A stretch of 34,082 bases of DNA, taken from assembly GCA_018671635.1 (NCBI GenBank), contig JABHHG010000152.1, positions 1 to 34,082 of the forward strand, read 5' to 3'. Below the pieces are notes generated by a model that was not told the origin of the DNA, did not search any database, and saw only the letters and a program-made list of their open reading frames with translations. The position numbers and the translations under genes were made by a program. Shown piece by piece: positions 1-9,354 of the stretch; within the stretch, counting starts at the first letter, position 1; the number at the start of each line of letters is the position of its first letter. This stretch comes from Fidelibacterota bacterium. Lineage in GTDB: Bacteria > Fidelibacterota > Marinisomatia > SCGC-AAA003-L08 > D37C17.

Positions 1-178
1 ATCCAATTATGGGCGGATTTGCACTAAAACCATTATAGAATGAAAAGGGAGCCAGATTGTGATTCCCCTTTTTGTCTTGTGTGGTCACAAAGGCGATGGG
101 ACGGGGAACAATTCCCGATATCAATAAATGATAATTGGTTTTAATGTCAAGCGTACTGGGATCAAATGTTTTGTACAA
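1..178 (-). CDS. Flavin reductase-like (FMN-binding split-barrel) protein, N-terminal part, cut by window edge
   Basis: Translating the minus strand gives about 59 residues that begin LYKTFDPSTL and contain PRPIAFVTTQ and NLAPFSFYNGFSANPP. This is the N-terminal FMN-binding signature of the DIM6/NTAB flavin reductase-like family. No ATG is available. I chose the TTG at 176-178 because a GAGG lies about six bases upstream, overlapping the end of the VOC gene. The rest of the protein lies beyond base 1. The family binds FMN and often serves as a reductase partner or has an unknown oxidoreductase role. Its place at the end of the tyrosine-degradation operon suggests a linked role, but its substrate cannot be told. 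Confidence 0.8.
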   Translation of the reverse strand, partial: MYKTFDPSTLDIKTNYHLLISGIVPRPIAFVTTQDKKGNHNLAPFSFYNGFSANPPIIG

Positions 179-180
179 TA

Positions 181-549
181 CTATCCTCGAGAATGGAGAG
201 ATGCAATATTACCTTCAGTATCCATAAAATCAGCACAATGACCGATTTCCTTAGTTATCACCGCTTTAGGCTTGAGGACTTTCCCACCTGCAAATTCAAC
301 ACGATTAAGGAATACCCCTAAACCTGAGTCACCATCAAAGTATAGGCGAACCCCATCTTTACTGGGAGCAAAATCATCCGCTTGAAATAAAGCACCACCT
401 ATGGTACCCTCGCCAGATGGAAAAATAAACATACGATCATTATCAGCATTCATCCCTTGCATCTCCATTTGAAAGATGGATTCATAAAATTTTTTTGACC
501 GAATCAAATCTGTGGCAGGAATCTCAAACCAACATGCCGATATACTCAT
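181..549 (-). CDS. VOC (glyoxalase/bleomycin resistance-like) family protein
   Basis: This 122-residue protein starts with CWFEIPATDLIRSKKFYESIF, the first beta-alpha unit of a vicinal-oxygen-chelate fold. It ends with GHCADFMDTEGNIASLHS, where the D-x-E-G-N turn and closing strand are typical of small VOC proteins related to the glyoxalase-like enzymes of the PhnB/YdcJ type. One 120-residue VOC unit would act as a dimer. It lies between the homogentisate dioxygenase gene and the flavin-reductase-like gene on the same strand, and its stop is directly next to the TTG start of the latter. A ring-cleavage or isomerase role in the pathway is possible, but the substrate is unknown. Confidence 0.8.
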   Translation of the reverse strand: MSISACWFEIPATDLIRSKKFYESIFQMEMQGMNADNDRMFIFPSGEGTIGGALFQADDFAPSKDGVRLYFDGDSGLGVFLNRVEFAGGKVLKPKAVITKEIGHCADFMDTEGNIASLHSRG

Positions 550-603
550 ATCATCCTCCCTATCTAGTTAAAGTATTACTTTATATATATCTGTCAAGTA
601 TTT

Positions 604-1749
604 CTATATCCATGACTTCGGGTAATCAACATCATCAATCTCTATAACTGCATCTACCACATCTAGTGGCTTAAAAGTGTCAATCATTACGGCTAATTCT
701 TTCGTTTTTTTCTTACCAATTGACGCTTCATATTTACCCGGTTGCGGGCCATGCGGCAGCCCCATTGGATGATGGGTTATGGACTCTAAATCGATTCCCT
801 TTCGACTCATAAATTCACCTTGTGAATAGAATAGAATTTCATCTGAATCTACATTAGAGTGGGGATATGGTGCCGGAATAGCATCTGGATGAAAATCAAA
901 TAAGCGTGATACAAAATTGCATACCACAAAGCCTTCACTCTGTAGTACTTGATGCACCGGTGGTGGTTGATGAAGACTACCTACAATAGGCTCAAAATCA
1001 TCAATGTTGAATATCCATGGAAAGAAATATCCATCCCACCCCACAACATCACAGGGATGATGGCCGTAAACCATATCCTGAATCCCATCATTTACCCGTA
1101 CTTTTACTAAAAACTCACCTTCTTTGTCAACAGGGTCTGTCAATTCAGGGGTTCGTATATCTCGTTCACAAAAAGGAGAATGCTCTAACAATTGTCCAAA
1201 TTTATTACGATAGCGAGACGGCGTTTCAATGGGTCGGTTTGATTCCACCACTAAAATTCGACATTCATCATCCACATCCATTTGCCAAATGACGCCTCGA
1301 GGGATTACAATATAATCACCGAATCCAAATTTTAACGTTCCCAAATTAGACTTGAGCGTACCACCCCCACTTTGAATATACAGCAATTCATCAAAATGAC
1401 CATTTCGGTTATGGAAATCCATTGAATCATTTACATGGGCTTTCGAAATAACTACATCCGAATTAAAAAATAATGGTCGACGAGCATCAATTGCATTTCC
1501 AGAGCTGTTAATATTTGCCGTACGAATATGTCGAGCCCGATGAGATTTATCACCACGCTTCAATTCAATGGGATGAAAGTCCCCCATTTCTAACACCCGA
1601 GTTGGCATGCGTAAATGATAGAGATTAGTGTACATATGGGAAAAACCCTCACGGCTTACTAATTCTTCATAGTATAAACTGCCATCAGCCTTTTTAAAGG
1701 CCGTATGTCGCTTGGGTGGAATCATACCTTTTGATTGATAAAATGGCAT
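604..1749 (-). CDS. hmgA: Homogentisate 1,2-dioxygenase
   Basis: This enzyme opens the ring of homogentisate to maleylacetoacetate in tyrosine and phenylalanine breakdown, using a non-heme Fe(II). The 381-residue protein has the cupin-type layout of the shorter bacterial homogentisate dioxygenases (about 380 residues, against roughly 430 in the eukaryote/Pseudomonas type). The likely iron ligands are visible in the C-terminal part: His297 and Glu304 in PHSNVDSDE, and His333 in GLPHGPQPG. The start MPFYQSKGMIPPKRH matches the usual N-terminus of this branch. The gene begins nine bases after the hydroxyphenylpyruvate dioxygenase stop, so the two are almost certainly co-transcribed and act in sequence. 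Confidence 0.93.
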   Translation of the reverse strand: MPFYQSKGMIPPKRHTAFKKADGSLYYEELVSREGFSHMYTNLYHLRMPTRVLEMGDFHPIELKRGDKSHRARHIRTANINSSGNAIDARRPLFFNSDVVISKAHVNDSMDFHNRNGHFDELLYIQSGGGTLKSNLGTLKFGFGDYIVIPRGVIWQMDVDDECRILVVESNRPIETPSRYRNKFGQLLEHSPFCERDIRTPELTDPVDKEGEFLVKVRVNDGIQDMVYGHHPCDVVGWDGYFFPWIFNIDDFEPIVGSLHQPPPVHQVLQSEGFVVCNFVSRLFDFHPDAIPAPYPHSNVDSDEILFYSQGEFMSRKGIDLESITHHPMGLPHGPQPGKYEASIGKKKTKELAVMIDTFKPLDVVDAVIEIDDVDYPKSWI

Positions 1750-1758
1750 CTTTTCTCC

Positions 1759-2880
1759 TTAAAGATTTCCGCGTTTCTCTTGCTCTAATTCTATGGATTC
1801 AAATAAAGCCTGAAAATTACCCTGACCGAATCCGCGAGAGCCTTTTCTCTGAATAATCTCAATAAATAATGTAGGGCGGTCTTCTAAGGGTTTAGTAAAG
1901 AGTTGCAATAAATATCCTTCTTCATCTCGGTCAACCAAAATTTTCAATTCTTTTAATTTTTCAAGATCTTCATCAATTATTCCCACACGTTCTGAAAGTG
2001 ATTCATAATAAGTGTCTGGAACTTCTAAAAAATCTACTCCATTGGCTCGTAATGCTGAAATCGTTTTAACAATATCCCCTGTTTGGATTGCAATATGTTG
2101 CGCGCCTGGACCTTCATTGAAATCTAAATATTCTTCAATTTGTGACTTTTTCTTTCCTTTGGCAGGTTCATTAATGGGCATCATCACTTTCCAGTTTTTA
2201 GACCGTACCACAATACTTTTTAATGCTGAATATTGAGTTGAAATATCAGTGTCATCAAATCGAACAAAAGTAGTGAATCCAAATACTCGCTCATAGAATT
2301 CACTCCACACATCCATCTTATCCCATTCCACATTACCTACAATATGGTCGGTACGAATGAGCCCTGGGTCTTCTGAGGGTACATCAGGTAAGCTTAAAGG
2401 TCCAAATCCAGGTGCCCACAAACCCTTATATTCTTCACGCCAAATAAAAGAATGTATGGTATCGCCATAGGTTTGGATAGATGACTTTCCAAATTTTCCA
2501 CTTTCATCTTCAGTAACAGTTGGTGGCATCACACTCACCGCACCGCGTGACACACATGAATCATGTGCTTCTACATCACATTCAACTTGAATTGCAATAT
2601 CACAAACGCCATCACCATGTTTTGAAAGCCATTCTGTTGCAGGATGAGCAGAAGATAATGGGGTGGTAAATACGAAGAAAAGATTATTTTGTTTTAGCAC
2701 ATAAGAAACATGATCGCGAACACCCGTTTCAGGACCACAATAAGCATGAGGCTGAAATCCAAATGCCGATCGATAGAAGTGTACAACTTGCTTAGCATTA
2801 CCCACATAAAACTCTACATGATCAAAATCTTTAACTTTAAAATGTTCAGTTCCGGTCCATTCATTGGTCATAAAAGCCAT
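1759..2880 (-). CDS. hppD: 4-hydroxyphenylpyruvate dioxygenase
   Basis: This enzyme converts 4-hydroxyphenylpyruvate to homogentisate. The 373-residue protein has two VOC-type halves. The N-terminal half starts at FDHVEFYVGNAKQ. The C-terminal catalytic half carries the Fe(II) triad: His179 (RTDHIVGNV), His262 (GAQHIAIQT) and Glu341 (LFIEIIQRKG). The closing segment GSRGFGQGNFQALFESIE is the C-terminal helix that gates the active site and is highly conserved in the family. Its start overlaps the stop of the upstream aminotransferase (TAATG), which suggests translational coupling. The product feeds the next gene, homogentisate dioxygenase. Confidence 0.96.
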   Translation of the reverse strand: MAFMTNEWTGTEHFKVKDFDHVEFYVGNAKQVVHFYRSAFGFQPHAYCGPETGVRDHVSYVLKQNNLFFVFTTPLSSAHPATEWLSKHGDGVCDIAIQVECDVEAHDSCVSRGAVSVMPPTVTEDESGKFGKSSIQTYGDTIHSFIWREEYKGLWAPGFGPLSLPDVPSEDPGLIRTDHIVGNVEWDKMDVWSEFYERVFGFTTFVRFDDTDISTQYSALKSIVVRSKNWKVMMPINEPAKGKKKSQIEEYLDFNEGPGAQHIAIQTGDIVKTISALRANGVDFLEVPDTYYESLSERVGIIDEDLEKLKELKILVDRDEEGYLLQLFTKPLEDRPTLFIEIIQRKGSRGFGQGNFQALFESIELEQEKRGNL

Positions 2881-3977
2881 TAAACTGTTTTCTCCATAAT
2901 TTTGTTTAATTTATCAATAAAAAATTCATTTTCATCAGTAGTACCAATAGTAACTCGTACACATTCAGGAAGTCCAAAGCCTATCAAATGGCGAAGTATC
3001 ACTCCATTCTCCAACATGGTTTGGGTAAAATCTTTGGCTTGAACTCCATCATTAAAAAGCAATGTTACAAAATTTGTGACGGACGGAATATACCTGAGTT
3101 CAAACTCATCAAATGTGGTCGTAATCTGATCCATTCCATCCATATTGACTGTGAGTGCACTCAATAGATATGCATCATCGTCTAAAGCTGCAATCGCTGC
3201 TGATTGAGCCGGTATTGCAGGTTCAAATGGGAGTTTAACTTTGAGAAGATTGCCAATTAAATCGGCATGACCAAAACCATAACCTACTCTAAATCCAGCT
3301 AAACCATAGGCTTTAGAGAATGTTCTCAGCGTAATCACATTATCATACCGATAGTGCATTGAATCGGGGAAATTAGCTGCATTTTGTGCATATTCGAAAT
3401 AGGCCTCATCCAACAACACTAATACGCGCTCCGGAACTCTTGACATAAATCTATCAAATTCATCCACCGTAAAATAGGTTCCCGTTGGATTATCAGGATT
3501 TGCCAAGTAAATAATTTTAGTATAATCATTAATAGCATCAGCCATGGATGATAAATCGTAATGATAATCTTTCATGGGAATCCAATTGGTATGATTACCA
3601 CTGGCATTTGCCAATACCCTGAAACCAATAAATGAATTGAGAGCCGCCACAATCTCATCGCCCGGTTTCAAGAAAGTTCGCATAATGGTGGACATAACTC
3701 CCTCACTACCGCCACCTAAAACTACATTTTCCATTTTCAGATCGAAGCGAGTAGCCAACTTATCACGTAGCTCAAATGCTGCCGCATCGGGGTACCGATG
3801 ACATTCCATTAATGAATCTTGAGCTGCCCTAATAGACGACTTAGGTGGACCTAATGGATTCTCGTTAGATGCTAATTTTACAATTTCCTCAAGTCCCAAC
3901 TCACGTTGAACTTCAGATATGGGCTTCCCCGCCTTATAAGGAGAAAGCTCTTTTATGTGTTTTGGTACTAATGCCAT
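2880..3977 (-). CDS. HisC-type class I/II PLP aminotransferase, probable aromatic aminotransferase of the tyrosine pathway
   Basis: From the ATG at 3977 the protein is about 365 residues, the normal HisC length, and opens with MALVPKHIKELSPYKAGKP. A longer reading from 4124 adds a 49-residue stretch that fits no family and would overlap the divergent methyltransferase start, so I rejected it. Family motifs are clear: LASNENPLGPP, the aspartate-containing LANPDNPTGTY, and RTFSKAYGLAGFRVGYG with the PLP-binding lysine. By sequence it resembles histidinol-phosphate aminotransferase. It is translationally coupled to the hydroxyphenylpyruvate dioxygenase gene and no other his gene is nearby, so I infer that it transaminates tyrosine or phenylalanine to the keto acid. 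A true HisC role cannot be excluded. Confidence 0.88.
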   Translation of the reverse strand: MALVPKHIKELSPYKAGKPISEVQRELGLEEIVKLASNENPLGPPKSSIRAAQDSLMECHRYPDAAAFELRDKLATRFDLKMENVVLGGGSEGVMSTIMRTFLKPGDEIVAALNSFIGFRVLANASGNHTNWIPMKDYHYDLSSMADAINDYTKIIYLANPDNPTGTYFTVDEFDRFMSRVPERVLVLLDEAYFEYAQNAANFPDSMHYRYDNVITLRTFSKAYGLAGFRVGYGFGHADLIGNLLKVKLPFEPAIPAQSAAIAALDDDAYLLSALTVNMDGMDQITTTFDEFELRYIPSVTNFVTLLFNDGVQAKDFTQTMLENGVILRHLIGFGLPECVRVTIGTTDENEFFIDKLNKIMEKTV

Positions 3978-4060
3978 AAGATGTAGATTTGCCTTTAATA
4001 AAACCTCCGAATTTAGGTTAATTCTCAGTGAAAAAAATATGATTTTGAAAGATATAACAA
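3978..4060. promoter_or_regulatory. Divergent intergenic region between the tyrosine operon and the methyltransferase
   Basis: This 83-base AT-rich gap separates two divergent starts and must hold the promoters for both directions. A GGAGG lies on the minus strand about 26 bases before the aminotransferase ATG, too far to be its ribosome-binding site. No clear operator was seen. Confidence 0.4.
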
Positions 4061-5641
4061 ATGGATAAAAGTACAGCAACACAATTGCGTGGAAATCTTT
4101 TCCGCCATTTAGACGGAATTGCAATCACATCTACAATGGCAGCCCTCCATAATCAGGGAATTATCAAATTCATATTGGATAAAAAATCATTTACCTTAGA
4201 AGATATATTTGAAAGTTTCCCATCAAACCATGGTTACATGAATGTGGCACTCCGTTTATTGAGCGCACAAGGATGGCTTGAAAGAGAAATTCATAGCCCT
4301 AATCAACAGATTTATTTTTCCATAACCGAAAGAGGAAAGGGCATTTTTGCCTGTTCCCATATATATACTGAGGTAGCCACTCTACTGAAAGATGTGCCGC
4401 TATATCGCCATAAACTATTTTCAGCACATCAAACATATTCACAGAATTATAATAATTTCATCACTGCTATTCACGAAATGAGTGATGACATCCCAGCACA
4501 AATTAAGTTACAAATTCAAGGAATTCTGATTGGCCCTGCATTGGTTGCATTAGGAATGAATGAAAAAATTGAGGAATATTTAAATGTCAATCAATTCAGG
4601 CAGAATGATATAAATGACTTTCCCCTCATAAATTCATTTGCCAATTATTTTGTCCATATTGGTTTTTTAAATGCTGATTATTCCTTCACAGAAGTTGGTG
4701 AATTTTTCTTTAAACGTGCGGCTGCATATGGCGTAACCGTTTCATACCTCCCCATGTTTTCAAATCAAGAGGAAATATTTTTTGGCGACCCTCACCATAT
4801 TTGGAAGCGAGATAAAACAGGCTCTGAAACCCATGTGGATCGAACCATGAATGTATGGGGAAGCGGTGGTGCCCACTCTACTTATTTCAAAAAAATTGAC
4901 GAAATTGTCATCAATATTTTTAATCGACCATTAAATGAGCAACCTATAGGAATTGCAGATATGGGCTGCGGTGATGGCACATTATTGAAACATCTATATG
5001 AATTGGTGAAATATAATACCCTTCGAGGAGAAAACTTAGACCAATACCCACTTTTAATTGTGGGGGCTGATTTTAATCAAGCTGCACGGATTGCCTCTGC
5101 CAAGACTCTAACCGATTCTCGAATTAAGCATCATATACTTCACGCAGATATTAGCCATCCCAACAAATATGCGGCGGAGCTAAAAGCAAAATTTGATATT
5201 GAATTAGGTGATTTACTGAATGTGCGATCATTTTTGGATCATAATAGAATTTATTCATCCCCAAAAATATCTTATTCCAATCGAATCAGTAAATCCTCAG
5301 GTGCATATGCATATCGGGGGAGGTTGATTCCCAACTTCGAACTAAAGCAAAATTTAGTTGAGCACCTCCATGCGTGGTGCCCCTATGTGAAGAAATTTGG
5401 ACTTTTGGTACTGGAGCTCCATTGCCTAGCCCCCAATTTAACGGCAGAAAATATCGGTTCAACTACATCGACAGCGTATGAAAGTACTCATGGATATTCT
5501 GATCAATATATTGTAGAAATCAGCACTTTTCTTAATGCTGCGGAAGAAGCGGGATTAGTGCCAGAACCTCAAAATATGGCCCGTTTCCCAAATAGTGATT
5601 TGGCCACTATTAGCATTAATTTATTTAAGAGTAAATCCTAA
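4061..5641 (+). CDS. Large class I SAM-dependent methyltransferase with two winged-helix-like segments
   Basis: This 526-residue protein has a Rossmann-type methyltransferase core in its second half. Motif I is IADMGCGDGT (about residues 298-307) and the acidic motif II is VGADFN (about 334-339). The first half has two segments that read like small winged-helix/dimerisation units, each ending in a T-E-x-G turn (ITERGKGIF near 88 and FTEVGEFFF near 210). The overall plan and the motif GDLLNVRSFLDHNRIY resemble the methyltransferase domains associated with polyketide synthases (AprA/GphF-like), though I give this from memory of the family style. The gene is divergent from the tyrosine operon. 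The substrate is unknown. A link to homogentisate-derived metabolites is only a positional guess. Confidence 0.75.
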   Translation: MDKSTATQLRGNLFRHLDGIAITSTMAALHNQGIIKFILDKKSFTLEDIFESFPSNHGYMNVALRLLSAQGWLEREIHSPNQQIYFSITERGKGIFACSHIYTEVATLLKDVPLYRHKLFSAHQTYSQNYNNFITAIHEMSDDIPAQIKLQIQGILIGPALVALGMNEKIEEYLNVNQFRQNDINDFPLINSFANYFVHIGFLNADYSFTEVGEFFFKRAAAYGVTVSYLPMFSNQEEIFFGDPHHIWKRDKTGSETHVDRTMNVWGSGGAHSTYFKKIDEIVINIFNRPLNEQPIGIADMGCGDGTLLKHLYELVKYNTLRGENLDQYPLLIVGADFNQAARIASAKTLTDSRIKHHILHADISHPNKYAAELKAKFDIELGDLLNVRSFLDHNRIYSSPKISYSNRISKSSGAYAYRGRLIPNFELKQNLVEHLHAWCPYVKKFGLLVLELHCLAPNLTAENIGSTTSTAYESTHGYSDQYIVEISTFLNAAEEAGLVPEPQNMARFPNSDLATISINLFKSKS

Positions 5642-5649
5642 ATCATTTC

Positions 5650-5739
5650 ATCGTCCACGAAAATGTAGGCTTAAAAGAATTATTTCTTCTTGATAAGGAT
5701 ATTACATTTTTAAATCACGGATATTTTGGACTAATTCCC
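5650..5739 (+). pseudogene. Remnant: N-terminus of a class V aminotransferase (isopenicillin-N epimerase-like)
   Basis: Directly after the methyltransferase stop, in a different frame, the plus strand encodes LKELFLLDKDITFLNHGYFG followed by LIP. This is the conserved N-terminal block of class V PLP enzymes of the isopenicillin-N epimerase type (normally LLDPDxTFLNHGSFG). There is no start codon in this frame before the block, since a stop lies at 5632-5634. The homology ends exactly where the coding end of the convergent protease gene begins (stop codon at 5731-5733). The remaining roughly 350 residues are missing. I read this as the stump of a gene that once followed the methyltransferase. 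Confidence 0.7.
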
Positions 5740-8700
5740 CATAATAATATTGACGATAAGTACAATATCAAGGATATCAATAATGGTATCACCATTAACA
5801 TCAGCGGCACACGACTGTGCTGCTGATGGAGTAATATTGCCCATTACAATATTCACAGTTTGGACGATGTCTAGGATGTCAATAATACCATCATCATTTA
5901 AATCAGCAGTAGTGCATGCACCACTCCCACCCACTTCATAATAACCAGTACGTTTATCATTACCACGATAAGTATTCCAGTAACCATCTACAGAACCTTC
6001 TGATTTGATATCCGTAACAATAAGTGTGTTTGTAGAGCCCGTAAATATTTCTAAATCTCCATCACCATCCAAATCCATGATATGTGGTGAACCAGCATAC
6101 GGAAACTCTGTAGTAATTGGGAAATACTGATTCTGTGAACCATCTCCATTGTAAGATAAAAGTTGGCCTGCACCATTAGTAGAGATAATCTCAGGGGTAC
6201 CATCATTATCCATATCAGCGAATGCAATAGAGCCTACAATATTATCATCTGTCTGTTGTGGCCATCCAGGGAGATTATTCCCATTTACATCTACAGCGTA
6301 TATATACCCATCATCAGAACCAAAGAAAATGGCGGTACTGCCATTTAACTCAACTGCTGATGGAGAAGTATAAATATTGTTTCCAGTGGGATAAGAGAAT
6401 TTTAGATCTCCATTTTCAGTAAGACAGTAGAAGCTATCATCCTTAGATCCAGCACATACAAGTATTTCATTACCCGTATTAATAATAGATGGGGCACTCT
6501 GGATTTTATCTCCTGTGGTGTAAGACCAACTTAGTGTTCCATCATCTAAGAGAAGACTGATATTATCACTATCACTACCAAATACAATATCATCTTTTCC
6601 ATTTCCATTAAAATCATATAATGCGACCCCTTTAATCATCTTCTCACCCACATCAATAGGAAATCCAGAAACATCTGTTCCATCAGCATTAATAGCATAA
6701 ATCTTTTTACCTGAAGATGAGTATCCTCCAATAACCACTTCTAAATCTTCATCATCATCTAATTGGCCAATGGCAGGTGATCCCATAAGATAGCTATCTG
6801 CAAAGTATTCTGCTTTAAGACCATATTGGTCGAAGAGGTAGAGATACTTACTCTTAGAGGTAATGGCCATATCAATATTGCCATCATTATCAAGATCAGC
6901 AGCTGAAGGTGAACCCCAGATTTGATTCCCTGTATCATAAGGGAATGTAGCATCGGAAACTTCACTACCATCGCTGTTATATCGGTGTACCAATCCTGCA
7001 TAGTCACCTATGAGTACATCTAATGAACCATCATTGTCAAAATCAACTACAACTGGAGATGGCTTGAGTTGGCTTCCCATACTAATAGGGAAACCTGATT
7101 GGTGGAGAGAAATTTGGAAGTCAATTGATAATGATGTATTGTACGCAATATTATCTTGTCCTAGTCCAGAAATATTCAATTGACATGATTTATTTCCAAC
7201 TTCAATCTCTGATGAAATTGATAATGAAAGTTCACTTGAATTAGAAACGATCGCTCCAGATTCAATATTAGAATAATCAGAATTGTTACTTAAGACTGAA
7301 ATTGATTCATCATCACACACAATAGTTGATTCAAGTGATAATGCAGTTTGCCAACCCGCCTCATTTTGGAGATAAATATCAAGGGATGCAGACTCACCTG
7401 GATTGACTACACCATCAAAATCACCACTCAATTCATTAAATAATAATGTATCAACAGACAGATTGGGAAATGTTAATGATCCAATTGCTTTATGCACATC
7501 TATCATGCCATAACCCAAATTACCAGCATACTCTGGATTATCATTAATTTCATAAATAATAGGATCAGCCGTTTGTTGCATACGTTCCCGTAACTCTTCA
7601 TTTGTCCAATCTGGATAGAAAGCTTTCATTAATCCAAAACAGCTTGCAGCATTAGGTGATGCCATAGATGACCCATCCCATGATTCATAACCTGAGCCAA
7701 TTATCGTACTATAAATTGATTCACCCGGAGCTGAGAACTCAACTGAATTATGATATGTTGCCCAACCACCCCAAGAGCCGCTACAACCTATTGCCGCAAC
7801 TGATATACAATTAGTATATGATGCTGGATAGTGTGAAGCATTCTCATCATCATTTCCTGCTGCCGCTAAAATAATTGCACCATATGTGTTATATGCAGTA
7901 TTAATAGTATTATTTTCAGAGCTACTATATCCTCCGCCACCCCAACTATTATTAATGATAGTAAAGGTACCTGCATAGTAACCCGCTTTTGCTGCGTATA
8001 GAATTCCTGAATACCCATCATTTATTCCAGGGTCTGTACTTTGACTAGAACGAGAGACTTTAACTGACATAATACTTGCATTAAATGCTGTCGATGCCAT
8101 ACCTAAATTGTTATCCGTAGTCGCTGCTAAAACTCCAGCTACATGAGTACCATGAGCCCAACCTCCATTTGAAGAGGCATCCTCTCTTGGATAGGGATCA
8201 TTATCATCTTGACCATATGTGCCTGAAGGGTCCCAACCTATGAAATCATCAGTATATCCATTACCATCATCATCAAAACCATTTACGAATGGTGAGCCAT
8301 CAGATATAAAATCTCGAAGATTAATTTCACCATCATCATTGATATCACCTGTATTCTGGATTAAATAATCAACAACTTCCTCTGGTGTAATTTTTCCATT
8401 ATTATTACTATCTAGATTATTATCCTCTAACATCCAAGAAGGGATTTCACCTTGGTTTATCCAAATATTCTTCCAAAGATCTGGATGAGTATAATCAACC
8501 CCCGTATCAACTGAAGCTAGTATCACTTCTCTATCACCAGGCATTATCCCAGCAGGAATATTCCAATAATCCCATGCCTTATCAGCTCCAACTGCATTGA
8601 TACTACATTGATTATCAAGATTTGTATCATTAGGTATATAAAATGGTTTCCTAATATATTCATTTTCAGAATATTCAATAAATTGAAATTTAGCAATTTT

Positions 8701-9036
8701 TTCTACAATAGTGCTTAGTTCACTGCGATGAGACTCTTCAATATATATTCTGTATATTCTATTTAAATATACATCACCATTATAATCCATTTCAGTTGCA
8801 CCAGGAAGCCATGGTTCAATCATGTTAATACCATTTGTGTCAAAAAAATTGTTGAGCTGTTGGATATCAACACTAACACGCCCATCTTTACTTTCAATTT
8901 GTAATGGAGAGACTTCTTTCTTCAAGCAAAAAAGAAACGTACTTTTTGATGTTTTTGGTGTACCTGCAAAATTCATGCTAATACATAATACTAAAATAAT
9001 ATAAATAAATACTTTTCTCACGAAGCTTCCTTTCAA
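5731..9036 (-). CDS. Secreted subtilisin-like (S8) protease with FG-GAP/VCBS-type repeats and C-terminal dockerin-like pair
   Basis: This 1101-residue protein starts with a signal peptide (VFIYIILVLCISMNFAG) and a propeptide-like stretch to about residue 140. The S8 catalytic triad is complete: Asp177 (ASVDTGVDYTHPDL), His295 (WAHGTHVAG) and Ser457 (DGSSMASPN), with oxyanion Asn395 (AAAGND). Between Asp and His lies an unusual acidic insert of about 80 residues with EF-hand-like loops (DSNNNGKITPEE, DINDDGEINLRD, DDDGNGYTDD), probably calcium-binding. From about 650 to 1030 come repeated FG-GAP-like units (VVDFDNDGSLDVLIGDYAG, AADLDNDGNIDMAI). Residues 1040-1101 form two dockerin-like units (ADLNDDGIIDILDIV, ADVNGDTIIDILDIV). 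It is likely an exported protease for proteins or peptides. No typical membrane anchor is present. Confidence 0.93.
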   Translation of the reverse strand: MKGSFVRKVFIYIILVLCISMNFAGTPKTSKSTFLFCLKKEVSPLQIESKDGRVSVDIQQLNNFFDTNGINMIEPWLPGATEMDYNGDVYLNRIYRIYIEESHRSELSTIVEKIAKFQFIEYSENEYIRKPFYIPNDTNLDNQCSINAVGADKAWDYWNIPAGIMPGDREVILASVDTGVDYTHPDLWKNIWINQGEIPSWMLEDNNLDSNNNGKITPEEVVDYLIQNTGDINDDGEINLRDFISDGSPFVNGFDDDGNGYTDDFIGWDPSGTYGQDDNDPYPREDASSNGGWAHGTHVAGVLAATTDNNLGMASTAFNASIMSVKVSRSSQSTDPGINDGYSGILYAAKAGYYAGTFTIINNSWGGGGYSSSENNTINTAYNTYGAIILAAAGNDDENASHYPASYTNCISVAAIGCSGSWGGWATYHNSVEFSAPGESIYSTIIGSGYESWDGSSMASPNAASCFGLMKAFYPDWTNEELRERMQQTADPIIYEINDNPEYAGNLGYGMIDVHKAIGSLTFPNLSVDTLLFNELSGDFDGVVNPGESASLDIYLQNEAGWQTALSLESTIVCDDESISVLSNNSDYSNIESGAIVSNSSELSLSISSEIEVGNKSCQLNISGLGQDNIAYNTSLSIDFQISLHQSGFPISMGSQLKPSPVVVDFDNDGSLDVLIGDYAGLVHRYNSDGSEVSDATFPYDTGNQIWGSPSAADLDNDGNIDMAITSKSKYLYLFDQYGLKAEYFADSYLMGSPAIGQLDDDEDLEVVIGGYSSSGKKIYAINADGTDVSGFPIDVGEKMIKGVALYDFNGNGKDDIVFGSDSDNISLLLDDGTLSWSYTTGDKIQSAPSIINTGNEILVCAGSKDDSFYCLTENGDLKFSYPTGNNIYTSPSAVELNGSTAIFFGSDDGYIYAVDVNGNNLPGWPQQTDDNIVGSIAFADMDNDGTPEIISTNGAGQLLSYNGDGSQNQYFPITTEFPYAGSPHIMDLDGDGDLEIFTGSTNTLIVTDIKSEGSVDGYWNTYRGNDKRTGYYEVGGSGACTTADLNDDGIIDILDIVQTVNIVMGNITPSAAQSCAADVNGDTIIDILDIVLIVNIIMGN

Positions 9037-9126
9037 TTCAAAGTGCGTTATTTCTATCCATATAATTTACAATAATTCAGAGGTGGGACTTGTAAATTAT
9101 TGAAACATCTTGTAACGCGAATTTTA

Positions 9127-9354
9127 CTATAATTTATGACTAAATAGTTCTTTCTCGTCCTCGTCTAAATCATCTACAATTACACCCCATTCTTTCTTAG
9201 ATTCTAATGCTCTTAATATAGTTATAGCTGTTAGCACTAACACAAATGATATTAATCCCACTTTAACCGCAAAAATATCTCTATCTAAAAAAATTAGTAG
9301 AATAAAAAACAATAACCACAATAGTCTAAATAGTCGCGTGAATAATATATTCAT
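9127..9354 (-). CDS. Small membrane protein, function unknown
   Basis: This 75-residue protein has two predicted membrane helices (LFRLLWLLFFILLIFL and VGLISFVLVLTAITIL) and a charged acidic tail (VDDLDEDEKELFSH). Its start overlaps the stop of the upstream gene by four bases (ATGA), which points to translational coupling. I recognise no family. It probably works with its upstream neighbour. Confidence 0.65.
   Translation of the reverse strand: MNILFTRLFRLLWLLFFILLIFLDRDIFAVKVGLISFVLVLTAITILRALESKKEWGVIVDDLDEDEKELFSHKL

Noticed and set aside
3978..4124. A longer N-terminus for the HisC-like aminotransferase
   Set aside because: The extra 49 residues match no family, are rich in aromatic residues and would overlap the divergent methyltransferase start. 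The ATG at 3977 gives the normal HisC start and length.
6759..7007. Overlapping open frames inside the S8 protease and the 1019-residue gene
   Set aside because: They are frames in the shadow of long genes with clear domains and have no family motifs or ribosome-binding sites.
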